A stretch of 28,864 bases of DNA, from IMG/VR virus record IMGVR_UViG_3300020428_000058, positions 1-28,864 of that record. One strand, written 5' to 3'. How positions within the stretch are numbered: the first letter of the stretch is position 1; the number at the start of each line of letters is the position of its first letter. The position numbers and the translations under genes are program-made. The notes under the pieces were generated by a model. It did not search any database. It saw nothing but the letters and a program-made list of their open reading frames with translations, and had not been told where the DNA came from. Positions 6,548 through 12,426 of this stretch are shown here, piece by piece. Origin of the DNA: a virus.

Positions 6548-6705
6548 AACTGACCTGCTGCGCCGGGAACCTTTCACTACGACCGATCATGCGTAACTAC
6601 CGACAGATCGACAACGTCAGAGTAGGCATATCGATCTTCAAATATCCCGAGCTACTGAAACTAGAGACCTACGTTCCCGAAAGAGACCTGGGAGGCGAAG
6701 GGTGA
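6544..6705 (+). CDS. Small hypothetical protein (53 aa)
   Basis: The ATG at 6544 overlaps the preceding TGA (ATGA), and the TGA at 6703-6705 overlaps the GTG of the primase gene, so the gene is coupled on both sides. A longer in-frame version from 6502 would need 46 nt of overlap. The product begins MKLTCC and is otherwise basic and beta-like, with no recognised motif. It may be a small accessory protein of the replication genes, but that rests only on position. Confidence 0.6.
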   Translation: MKLTCCAGNLSLRPIMRNYRQIDNVRVGISIFKYPELLKLETYVPERDLGGEG

Positions 6706-7628
6706 AACGCAACCAGATGCATGACCTGCGAGATCAGGTCAAGAGCACCGTCACCATGACCGAAGCCCTCGACATCTTAGGTTTCGAACCACCTAACAGA
6801 AGCGGCAAAATCAGGTCACTGCAGAACCCCTCAGAACGCACACCTTCACTGCATGTTTATGACCGTGACTGGTACGACTACTCCACCGGGGAAGGTGGCG
6901 ACGTTATCGACTTCGCCATGAAAGCTCGAGGACTGAGTTACCACGATGCATTGGAGCGTTTAAGCGGTCGACGGTTAGATCCGCTGAAAATAAAGAAGGT
7001 CCGCAAATATGAACGGCAACTCGAGAACCTCAACGACACTTTCGTTGGACAACCACAAGCATCACCGGCCGGATATCGAAGAGCTGAAGAGTTTGTGGCA
7101 AAGAAATGGCCCTACCTGCAACTTGACGATCTCTTGGGTTTCGATGTCAGGGTCACCGAAACAGAACTATGGACACCACATAAAGATGCTTCAGGCATCG
7201 TCCGAGGAATAAAGAGAAGGTCCACCGAGACAGGAGCGAAGTATTCGATTGCCGGGTCGACCTTTACTTGTGAGCCATACCGGGTTCGACATTTAGTTGC
7301 CACTCCTCTAGCTGTGCTGGTCGAAGGCGAGTCCGACTTGTGGTGCATGGAAATGTGGCTACGAAAGAACGGATGGCAATACAAGGCGTTCGCATATGCC
7401 CTTCCCTCTGGAGCTGCGACGTGGCGAAATGAATGGAAAGAACTATTCAGGAAACATCAACACACAATCATTTGTCTCGATGATGACGACGCCGGTCGAA
7501 CAGCAACAAAGAAGATTGCATACGAGCTGCAGGACACAACATCAGTCTGTCCTCCCGGAGGTCGAGTGGCAGAAGCCATAGAAACCGCTGACCAATGGTT
7601 GGCACCAGTGATGGAGCTGGCACTCTGA
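6702..7628 (+). CDS. DnaG-type primase with degenerate zinc domain and Toprim domain
   Basis: This 308-aa primase-like protein makes the RNA primers for phage replication. Residues about 16-90 align with the CHC2 zinc domain (NPSERTPSLHVY; then YDYSTGEGGDVIDFAM), but all Cys/His zinc ligands of that domain are missing. The Toprim domain begins near residue 200, with the acidic E208-G-E210 (VLVEGESD) and D260-D263 (ICLDDDDAGR) expected to bind magnesium. It starts with GTG at 6702, preceded by GGGAGG. It is shorter than cellular DnaG and has no separate helicase-binding domain. It pairs functionally with the helicase at 5392. Confidence 0.87.
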   Translation: MKRNQMHDLRDQVKSTVTMTEALDILGFEPPNRSGKIRSLQNPSERTPSLHVYDRDWYDYSTGEGGDVIDFAMKARGLSYHDALERLSGRRLDPLKIKKVRKYERQLENLNDTFVGQPQASPAGYRRAEEFVAKKWPYLQLDDLLGFDVRVTETELWTPHKDASGIVRGIKRRSTETGAKYSIAGSTFTCEPYRVRHLVATPLAVLVEGESDLWCMEMWLRKNGWQYKAFAYALPSGAATWRNEWKELFRKHQHTIICLDDDDAGRTATKKIAYELQDTTSVCPPGGRVAEAIETADQWLAPVMELAL

Positions 7629-7978
7629 TGTGGGTTTATCTTTGGCTACTACTTGACTGGACTGGGTTCCATGCAGAGCCCCCACATAGCGAGATTCCCG
7701 CTGTCGTCGAGGAGTACTTCGGAGCTGAGGAGGCATCCACAGCTCTCGGTGTCTTCTGGTGTGAGAGCTTGCATCGACCTACCGCTGTGTCCCATACCGA
7801 TGACCACGGGGTTGCTCAGCTCTCCCATTGGTACTGGGGAGAGGAAGCTTTTGGCGAGCGATGGAACCATGTTTATGAGATTCGACCCAATATTGCTATG
7901 GCTTTCGAGATCTGGAAATGGGGCGAAAAACGCTTTTCAGATGGATGGGTCCTTTGGGCCTGTGGACGTAATATCTGA
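7628..7978 (+). CDS. Lysozyme/lytic-transglycosylase-like protein
   Basis: This 116-aa protein resembles the small actinobacterial and phage transglycosylase/lysozyme fold. Helix EASTALGVFWCES carries the likely catalytic Glu (E46, after C45), followed by the family-like run AVSHTDDHGVAQLSHWYW, a helical NIAMAFEIWKWGE and a final WVLWACG. The pattern is ...CESxxxPxAV...GxxQ...A...SGWxxWxCG, as in resuscitation-promoting-factor-like and SLT enzymes. The N-terminus (MWVYLWLLLDW) is hydrophobic and could act as a signal or anchor. The ATG at 7628 overlaps the primase stop (TGATG). A cell-wall enzyme here, inside replication genes and far from holin and endolysin, is unusual. Confidence 0.7.
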   Translation: MWVYLWLLLDWTGFHAEPPHSEIPAVVEEYFGAEEASTALGVFWCESLHRPTAVSHTDDHGVAQLSHWYWGEEAFGERWNHVYEIRPNIAMAFEIWKWGEKRFSDGWVLWACGRNI

Positions 7979-8007
7979 ATTCCACCCCTTGGCTAAACGT
8001 CACCAAT

Positions 8008-8349
8008 ATGTTCGTATATATGAGCAAGGCGAGGGCCAAAGGCACCAAATTTGAGAACGAAGTTCTCGCTGGACTCCAACAGATATGGCCTGACGCTGAT
8101 CGGGCTAAAGCAGGTAACCCATCCAACGACTTTCATGGCTGTCCTTTCCCTGTAGAAGCTAAACACAGGAAAAGGTGGGAGATACCTGAATGGGTTCGCC
8201 GCATTCGTGTGGCAGCCGGAGGTGACAATCAATGGGCGTTGGTAGTTGCCTCCGGCGACCGGCGTAAAGCCGACTCGTCGACAGTGATGGTTGTCGACTG
8301 GGAATTCGGCCAAGAACTATTAGAAGCGTGGGATCATGGTCATAGCTAG
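8008..8349 (+). CDS. PD-(D/E)XK nuclease, Holliday-junction-resolvase-like
   Basis: The 113-aa protein has the resolvase pattern: RAKGTKFENEVL (E16 and E18 in helix 1), then D41 (SNDFHG), E50-x-K52 (VEAKHRK). The total length suits small phage Holliday-junction or VRR-type nucleases that resolve branched DNA before packaging. A second start (ATG at 8020) is nearer the conserved region; neither has a clear ribosome-binding site. Its 3' end overlaps the next nuclease-like gene by 14 nt. Confidence 0.75.
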   Translation: MFVYMSKARAKGTKFENEVLAGLQQIWPDADRAKAGNPSNDFHGCPFPVEAKHRKRWEIPEWVRRIRVAAGGDNQWALVVASGDRRKADSSTVMVVDWEFGQELLEAWDHGHS

Positions 8350-8878
8350 AACACAGGCTCAGAAACGCCACGACTTTGCTAACGCTCGGGAGTACGAAGA
8401 GTATGTAGCTGAACGTCTCGGAGTGACTTGTCACACAAGATTCAACTCTGCCGACGACCTCGACATATGGGTCCCAGGTTTCTTTGTTGAGGTAAAAGAA
8501 AAGAACCAGCATTTCGGTAAACGCTGGCACATCCTCCCCGATGTGATCGAAGAGAATCTGTTTATCGTCGATGAGCTGACAGTGCGTAAAGCATTGCGCT
8601 GGTACCCAGACGTGTTCTACCTCCTCAAGGACAATGTGGGTGACCCCACTGGTCCTCGACTGTTCCTTGTTCCCATTTGGGAGCTGGTAGCTATCGAACG
8701 AGAACGAGTCGACAGGGTCGGACAGACCGGTCACTTGAAAGGAAAGTGGGTCGTCGACGTCACTAAATTCCGTCGGATATCTGACGAATCCGATATTCCC
8801 CAGATAGCATTGTCAATGTTGACTAGTCAAGCTTGGAAAAAGTCCGAATGTCTTGGCGGCGACATAGGTACGGTCTAG
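8336..8878 (+). CDS. PD-(D/E)XK-like nuclease, second of a tandem pair
   Basis: The first third of this 180-aa protein carries a nuclease-like core: EYEEYVAERLG (acidic helix, about 19-29), D43 (DDLDIWVP) and E52-x-K54 (FFVEVKEKN). The rest is beta-rich and acidic with no assigned motif. Together with the preceding gene it makes two adjacent small PD-(D/E)XK proteins. The ATG at 8336 lies inside the previous gene. Roles could include endonuclease, host-DNA degradation or resolvase subunit; sequence alone does not decide. Confidence 0.66.
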   Translation: MVIARTQAQKRHDFANAREYEEYVAERLGVTCHTRFNSADDLDIWVPGFFVEVKEKNQHFGKRWHILPDVIEENLFIVDELTVRKALRWYPDVFYLLKDNVGDPTGPRLFLVPIWELVAIERERVDRVGQTGHLKGKWVVDVTKFRRISDESDIPQIALSMLTSQAWKKSECLGGDIGTV

Positions 8879-8880
8879 TT

Positions 8881-9420
8881 ATGCACGGGAAACTCGTTGG
8901 GCTCGGTTGTCGAGCACAAGTTGGTAAAGACACTGCAGCAGCAGGTCTTGGTTTCCGTCGCTTAGCATTTGCTGACAGTGTGAGAGCACTAGCTGGCCGC
9001 ATCGACCCGTACGTGAACGACTTCGGCCTGCGGCTTTCCGACGCTGTTGAGCGTCTCGGATGGGACGGAGCCAAAGTCGAAGTAGATGAAGTTCGACGAC
9101 TCCTCCAAGAACTTGGTGGTGGTGCCCGTGAACTGATCGGCACTGACATCTGGGTTCACCCAGTAATGGTTTATGCCCAAGACTTAATGCTTATCGGAGA
9201 AAGCGTCGTTATCACTGACGTGAGATACCCGAACGAAGCCGATGCCATCCAATCTGCTGGAGGCACCCTTATTCGTATTGATCGCCCAGACGTTCCACGT
9301 CTTGACCACCCGACCGAAAACGCCCTCGATGACTATGACTTTGATCACGTCATCGATAACAGCGGCAGCGTAGAAGAACTCTGCGACGCCGTAAGGGCAA
9401 TCGTCGGCAGTGGCTCGTGA
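8881..9420 (+). CDS. Deoxynucleoside monophosphate kinase (dNMP kinase)
   Basis: The 179-aa product has a P-loop at the N-terminus (GLGCRAQVGKDTAA; Lys at residue 16), the family-typical RRLAFADSVR, the block GWDGAKVEVDEVRRLLQ, an IGTDIWV motif and VVITDVRYPNEADAI. These match phage dNMP kinases (T4 gp1-like), which phosphorylate dNMPs to dNDPs for phage DNA synthesis. I chose the ATG at 8881, just before the P-loop; an upstream TTG at 8833 overlaps the nuclease gene. It overlaps the sigma-like gene by 11 nt. Confidence 0.9.
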   Translation: MHGKLVGLGCRAQVGKDTAAAGLGFRRLAFADSVRALAGRIDPYVNDFGLRLSDAVERLGWDGAKVEVDEVRRLLQELGGGARELIGTDIWVHPVMVYAQDLMLIGESVVITDVRYPNEADAIQSAGGTLIRIDRPDVPRLDHPTENALDDYDFDHVIDNSGSVEELCDAVRAIVGSGS

Positions 9421-9673
9421 GATACCGGTAGATCCTGAACATCTAGCCCGTAGACCTGCTCTCGAGCCTCAAGAGGCTAAGTCGCACGAAACCCTTATAG
9501 ACGCTGTTGAAGAACTGCCAGAACTCGAACGTTCTGTAGTTGAACTACTTGTTTGGGGTGGTTTAACGAAGGTCGAAGCAGCAGAAATGCTTGGCATCTC
9601 TCGATCGTACGTTCACAAATTATGGAGAAGGGCTCGTGGCCTACTCAAAGACCAGTTGTCAGACAATCACTGA
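9410..9673 (+). CDS. Sigma-70 region-4-like HTH protein
   Basis: This 87-aa protein has a disordered start, then LPELERSVVELLVWGG and the HTH KVEAAEMLGISRSYVHKL, which follow the order of sigma70 region 4. No region 2 is present, so it cannot be a full sigma factor. Such lone region-4 proteins are frequent in actinophages and may guide RNA polymerase to late promoters or act as simple DNA-binding regulators. It starts at a GTG 11 nt before the kinase stop and overlaps the next gene. Confidence 0.8.
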   Translation: MAREIPVDPEHLARRPALEPQEAKSHETLIDAVEELPELERSVVELLVWGGLTKVEAAEMLGISRSYVHKLWRRARGLLKDQLSDNH

Positions 9674-9902
9674 GTGGGGCCGCTGCGAACAGCGACCTCG
9701 ACATGATTCGAATTGGTGCTCGTACCACTATTTCTCTTCACAGATCGAAGACTTCAGGCACGACTCGTACTATCACCGCAAAATAGCTAAAGGCATCCTC
9801 TCCTCGAGTCATGACGTTCTGTCAGCTACAGAGATAGATGCCCTGTTTAAGGGCCGGACAAGAAACGATGGCCGACGCACCGACCTGTACACCGTCCTCT
9901 GA
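9636..9902 (+). CDS. Small zinc-finger-like protein (88 aa)
   Basis: I chose the GTG at 9636 because GGAGAAGGG lies just upstream; a TTG at 9591 is also in frame. The N-terminus contains C8, C17 and a CSYH at about residues 27-30, in a TSCQ...GRCEQ...NWCSYHYF arrangement that fits a small zinc-binding knuckle (C-x8-C-x9-C-x2-H). The remainder is basic (HRKIAKG; FKGRTRNDGRR). It overlaps the sigma-like gene by 38 nt and its TGA overlaps the next ATG. A nucleic-acid-binding or protein-interaction role is plausible. Confidence 0.58.
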   Translation: MAYSKTSCQTITEWGRCEQRPRHDSNWCSYHYFSSQIEDFRHDSYYHRKIAKGILSSSHDVLSATEIDALFKGRTRNDGRRTDLYTVL

Positions 9903-10198
9903 TGGAGGGCTTCACCGACCAAGGTGATCCAGTCGAACTCAGCTTCACCACCATGATGACGCTAGGCAGCGATGGCGAGCTGACCTCAGTTCACCGGATC
10001 CCAGACGAACAGTTCGTGCACACCTGTGACGAAGATGCCAAATGCATCTGCGGACCTCATGTGATCATCAACGTCATGCAAATGGGGCCACTGCCAATGG
10101 TCCAACATCAGCCGCTCTACAAGGCGTACTACGACGACTACGACGCTGATGAGCCAGGTATCGATATCCCTTATTTCGACCTCGATGACGAAGATTGA
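9902..10198 (+). CDS. Small acidic protein with CxCGP motif (98 aa)
   Basis: The product contains VHRIPDEQFVHTC and then CICGPHV (Cys 48 and 50), a pattern common in short actinophage proteins, plus an Asp/Glu/Tyr-rich C-terminal tail (YYDDYDADE; FDLDDED). No enzymatic motif is seen. Cys and His residues could bind metal. The ATG at 9902 overlaps the previous stop (TGATG). It is the last gene of the early plus-strand operon before the regulatory block upstream of the integrase. Confidence 0.72.
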   Translation: MEGFTDQGDPVELSFTTMMTLGSDGELTSVHRIPDEQFVHTCDEDAKCICGPHVIINVMQMGPLPMVQHQPLYKAYYDDYDADEPGIDIPYFDLDDED

Positions 10199-10246
10199 CT
10201 GGCGGACAAAAGTAAACTCCGGTATAGTCATTTTCAGTGGGTTGTC

Positions 10247-10295
10247 CATGCATGTGAAGTAGCTACTTGACTGGTCAATCCCTGTAAACTTGACA
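10247..10295. promoter_or_regulatory. Palindrome-rich control region upstream of the integrase
   Basis: Within the 151-nt intergenic region 10199-10349 are CATGCATG (10247-10254), the perfect 12-bp palindrome AAGTAGCTACTT (10257-10268), the inverted repeat TTGAC-TG-GTCAA (10267-10278) and a second ACTTGAC (10288-10294). TTGACA at 10290-10295 could be a -35; a weak TAAAAA lies 15 bp on. The integrase ribosome-binding site GAGGAG (about 10337-10342) follows. The dyads may be operators or integrase/excisionase sites; attP could be here but cannot be proven from one copy. Confidence 0.45.
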
Positions 10296-10349
10296 TATCA
10301 GCCTAAACCCTAAAAAACAGGGGTATAAAAGTTACTGAGGAGCTTTACT

Positions 10350-11312
10350 ATGCAGGTCCATCAAGCAGCAATGATATACCTAAACGACCCCAAATCGGGG
10401 TTAACCAAAGCAGGCTCTCGAGCGAACTATCGTTCCGAACTGAACAAGCTCGACCAACATCGAGAGCTGGATTCCTTCACCGAGCGAGACCTTGTCGATG
10501 CCTGCCACACACCCTGCATCAAGGGCGAGCGTAAAGGGCAACGACCCTCGGACGGAACGATCTACTCACGTAGAAAGGTGTACGAAGGTTTCTTCAAATA
10601 CGCCATGTTCATGGACTGGATCAAGAAAGATCCATCTCTCTACCTACAACGTCACCTCGGAGGTCGAGGCCAAGCAGTCAAAGAGAACAATTGGCTCACC
10701 CGTGAGGAAGTCACCAACGTGCTTGACGCTGTCGACATGGACCACATCGCTGGTCCCCGAGACAACCTTTTCATGCGTCTCGGATTCACTGTCGGCCTTC
10801 GGGTCAGCGAGCTGGCAAACCTTCGCTGGAAAGACATCAACTTCGACCGAAGAGAAATCTCACTGGTAGGTAAGGGCGACAAGATGGCTGTGGTCTCAAT
10901 CACCAAGAACACTTTCGGGTATCTCATGGATTGGCATGGCCAATGCGCCGTTGAGATTGGCAGGAAGCCGCACAACGAAATGGTGATACCGAGAATCAAG
11001 TCGGTAGCCGCTTACAACGAAGAGACGGGTAGCTGGCTGTCAGAAAGAATCCAAAGCATCGACTGGGCAGGCGAGCCACTCACTAACACGACTTTAGGCA
11101 GAGTGTGTAAGCACTACTCAGAGAAGGTTGGTGTCAAGTTCGCACCGCACGACATGCGCCGCACGTTTGCTGGGCTCTTGTTTGAGAAGGTCGACATCTA
11201 CCAGCTCAAGGAAGCTATGCGTCACTCAGACGTATCAGTAACCGAGCGATACTTGCAGACTCGACCCGATGGTGCAGCTCAGGCAGTACGTGACGCTGGA
11301 CTCGACTTCTGA
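10350..11312 (+). CDS. int: Tyrosine recombinase (phage integrase)
   Basis: The 320-aa protein has a SAM-like core-binding domain (about 1-105) and a tyrosine-recombinase catalytic domain (about 115-310). Catalytic residues visible are R151 (GLRVSELANL), a beta-hairpin Lys (K175 or K178, VGKGDK), H267-x-x-R270 (HDMRRTFAG), H292 (MRHSDVSVT) and nucleophile Y301 (TERYL). It should insert and, with a partner, excise the phage at attP/attB. No excisionase was identified; the small HTH genes are candidates. The ATG at 10350 has a GAGGAG site. Its last 34 nt overlap the convergent small membrane gene. Confidence 0.93.
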   Translation: MQVHQAAMIYLNDPKSGLTKAGSRANYRSELNKLDQHRELDSFTERDLVDACHTPCIKGERKGQRPSDGTIYSRRKVYEGFFKYAMFMDWIKKDPSLYLQRHLGGRGQAVKENNWLTREEVTNVLDAVDMDHIAGPRDNLFMRLGFTVGLRVSELANLRWKDINFDRREISLVGKGDKMAVVSITKNTFGYLMDWHGQCAVEIGRKPHNEMVIPRIKSVAAYNEETGSWLSERIQSIDWAGEPLTNTTLGRVCKHYSEKVGVKFAPHDMRRTFAGLLFEKVDIYQLKEAMRHSDVSVTERYLQTRPDGAAQAVRDAGLDF

Positions 11313-11476
11313 TCGGTCCAGAGGTGCCACGTCAGATAGGACCATGCACAGCCCAGCACCACTCGACCTATGTGATGGTCACGGTACCTCCACCAGCAGG
11401 CACTGATCGTTGGGAAGCGGCCACTGAGGATCGCCGCTAACTCCCATCCCGCAAGGATGGCAGTCACCGTTCGCAT
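11279..11476 (-). CDS. Small membrane protein at the end of the late operon (65 aa)
   Basis: Reading from ATG at 11476, the protein has hydrophobic segments at about residues 4-18 (VTAILAGWELAAIL) and 36-52 (HIGRVVLGCAWSYLTWHLW), with Trp/Arg between. This organisation resembles small actinophage membrane proteins of unknown function (a GR.PTIS segment, then a Trp-His-rich helix). The first nine codons also form a hairpin in the mRNA. It follows the zinc-ribbon gene by 10 nt and overlaps the integrase 3' end by 34 nt. A role in lysis or superinfection exclusion is possible but unproven; a longer start at 11539 is less likely. Confidence 0.55.
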   Translation of the reverse strand: MRTVTAILAGWELAAILSGRFPTISACWWRYRDHHIGRVVLGCAWSYLTWHLWTDQKSSPASRTA

Positions 11477-11509
11477 CGGCGAACAGCTAACCCCCTTGAT
11501 AATCGGGGG
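11469..11509 (-). promoter_or_regulatory. Two hairpins over the ribosome-binding site and start codon of the small membrane gene
   Basis: In minus-strand mRNA a CCCCC/GGGGG stem (11505-11509 with 11491-11495) hides the purine run AAGGGGG that could act as Shine-Dalgarno. A second perfect stem, GTTCGC/GCGAAC (11479-11484 with 11469-11474), contains the ATG (11474-11476) at its loop edge. The upstream stop codon (11487-11489) lies between the two. Ribosomes finishing the upstream gene would open the first hairpin, so translation is probably coupled. Confidence 0.45.
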
Positions 11510-11747
11510 CACCGGGTTTGGCAAAGACCGAGGGGTCACCTGTCGCCCAAAACTTTTCTACGTTTGGATTCACTGAGTCAGCGCCGGTGAATCCTGTTGT
11601 CTTGATCGACTTGAGTGTTTCACGAGCCTCGTCGAAGTCGTAGGCAAGATTGCAATGGGGGCACCAGATGCCGCCATCACCAACTCTGCTGCAATGGGGG
11701 CATTCCTTCAATGGCCAAACTCCTGTCTCAGGATGTCGTCGCACCAC
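11487..11747 (-). CDS. Zinc-ribbon protein (86 aa)
   Basis: The protein has two CxxC knuckles, CPHC at 16-19 and CPHC at 29-32, separated by nine residues, which fits a zinc ribbon. The remaining sequence is polar (NPNVEKFW; KPGAPDYQGG) without other motifs. Its start (GTG at 11747) is inside the preceding gene, with a 40-nt overlap. Being near the end of the late operon among lysis-type genes does not reveal a function. A DNA- or protein-binding accessory is the simplest reading. Confidence 0.65.
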   Translation of the reverse strand: MVRRHPETGVWPLKECPHCSRVGDGGIWCPHCNLAYDFDEARETLKSIKTTGFTGADSVNPNVEKFWATGDPSVFAKPGAPDYQGG

Positions 11748-12136
11748 ACCTTGGTGCGGCAGGCACGTTCAATGACATCGGTTCTCCACCAAAGGTCACC
11801 GATCTGCCACTGCAAGTCCTCTTCAAGGACTCGATTCATTTCGTCGATCTCTTCCTCGAGTTCCTCGATGGTGTCTTCCAAGTCCTCTGTGTCAGGGGCC
11901 TCAATATTCGAGATCGTGTTCTCCAGGCTTTCCAGTCGAGTAAGGACCGCCTGATCAGCAAACGACTTGTTCGTTTCTATGACATTGACAGTGTCTTCGA
12001 GGTTCGAGATCCGGTTTGCAGTTCCGGCAGCAGTCCAAGCCACCGTTCCCCCAACAAACAGAATTGAGGCAATGAACCCCAACGTGATCTTGGAAACCTT
12101 TAGTTCCCGTATGTCGTTAACACTGTCATCAGCCAT
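11708..12136 (-). CDS. Membrane-anchored coiled-coil protein, spanin-like topology
   Basis: The 142-aa protein has one membrane helix at about residues 17-40 (LGFIASILFVGGTVAW) followed by a long acidic coiled coil (about 42-108, rich in Glu/Asp/Leu) and a short basic C-terminal end. This N-in, coiled-coil-out topology is that of inner-membrane spanins and of some phage accessory membrane proteins. A true spanin pair would imply a Gram-negative outer membrane, which conflicts with the actinophage signs, so the name is not assigned. Its ATG overlaps the stop of the lysine-rich gene (TAATG), next to the holin. Confidence 0.7.
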   Translation of the reverse strand: MADDSVNDIRELKVSKITLGFIASILFVGGTVAWTAAGTANRISNLEDTVNVIETNKSFADQAVLTRLESLENTISNIEAPDTEDLEDTIEELEEEIDEMNRVLEEDLQWQIGDLWWRTDVIERACRTKVWCDDILRQEFGH

Positions 12137-12213
12137 TAGTAGCCGCTTACTTTCTTTTTCTTAGACGCCTTTTTCTTAGACGTCTTCTTTTTCTTAGGCG
12201 TCGACTTTCGCAT
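12136..12213 (-). CDS. 25-aa lysine-rich peptide between holin and coiled-coil gene
   Basis: ATG at 12213 is preceded by AAAGGA with 5-nt spacing and the TAA overlaps the next ATG by 1 nt (TAATG). The peptide is MRKSTP followed by KKKK, TS, KKK, AS and KKKK, ending VSGY: 12 Lys and one Arg in 25 residues. The coding DNA consists of three near-repeats of TCTAAGAAAAAG. It overlaps the holin 3' end by 20 nt. Such a strongly cationic peptide could bind nucleic acid, teichoic acid or membrane, or act only as a leader for the next gene. Because it is so short its reality rests on the coupling and ribosome-binding site. Confidence 0.55.
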   Translation of the reverse strand: MRKSTPKKKKTSKKKASKKKKVSGY

Positions 12214-12397
12214 TCCAATCCTTTACTGCGTTCTTAAGAACGGAGAGAGCTGCTGCACCAGCAGCAGTGAAAGCTCCTTTAGCTGATGAAAGATCAGCGA
12301 GTACGAATATCGACAAGAAGCTCTGAACGAAAGTGCTTACCGACTTCTCGATAACGGACTTCCATCCGACTTGCCTTTGTTTAACTTGAATAGTCAT
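12194..12397 (-). CDS. Holin, r1t-like
   Basis: The 67-aa protein has a basic amphipathic start, then a membrane-like segment (STFVQSFLSIFVLAD, about 21-35) and a second (GAFTAAGAAALSVLKNAV, about 41-58). The ER..TFVQSFL...LSVLK pattern is that of r1t-type holins of actinophages and Gram-positive phages, which form membrane lesions so endolysin can reach the wall. It has a GGAGG ribosome-binding site partly inside a hairpin (12399-12415). The endolysin it would serve (1085-1825) is encoded on the opposite strand more than 10 kb away. Confidence 0.75.
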   Translation of the reverse strand: MTIQVKQRQVGWKSVIEKSVSTFVQSFLSIFVLADLSSAKGAFTAAGAAALSVLKNAVKDWNAKVDA

Positions 12398-12398
12398 T

Positions 12399-12415
12399 AG
12401 ACCTCCAATAGGTCT
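12399..12415 (-). promoter_or_regulatory. Hairpin occluding the holin ribosome-binding site
   Basis: In minus-strand mRNA, AGACCT (12410-12415) pairs with AGGTCT (12399-12404) around a 5-nt loop. The Shine-Dalgarno GGAGG spans 12402-12406, half in the stem, only 4 nt before the holin ATG at 12397. The stem could slow holin translation and thus delay lysis; alternatively it is a coincidence of a short palindrome. Confidence 0.4.
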
Positions 12416-12426
12416 CCCGAAAAGTG

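Noticed and set aside
8159-8734. Minus-strand ORF (191 codons) opposite the two nucleases
   Set aside because: It is antisense to two genes with conserved nuclease motifs; its own translation shows no domain and no start signal.
10324-10329. TATAAA as -10 box of the integrase promoter
   Set aside because: The only good -35 (TTGACA at 10290) is 28 bp away, too far for a standard promoter.
11444-11460. CCATCC/GGATGG hairpin as a terminator after the integrase
   Set aside because: A perfect 6-bp stem but no T-tract on either strand, and it lies inside the coding part of the small membrane gene.
11313-11486. tRNA gene or attP core after the integrase
   Set aside because: Stems are present, but no cloverleaf with acceptor and T-arm consensus could be laid out, and one copy of a site cannot prove attP.
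11615-12067. Plus-strand ORF (150 codons) opposite the coiled-coil gene
   Set aside because: It is a shadow of the repetitive acidic coiled-coil codons; no start signal and overlaps three minus-strand genes.
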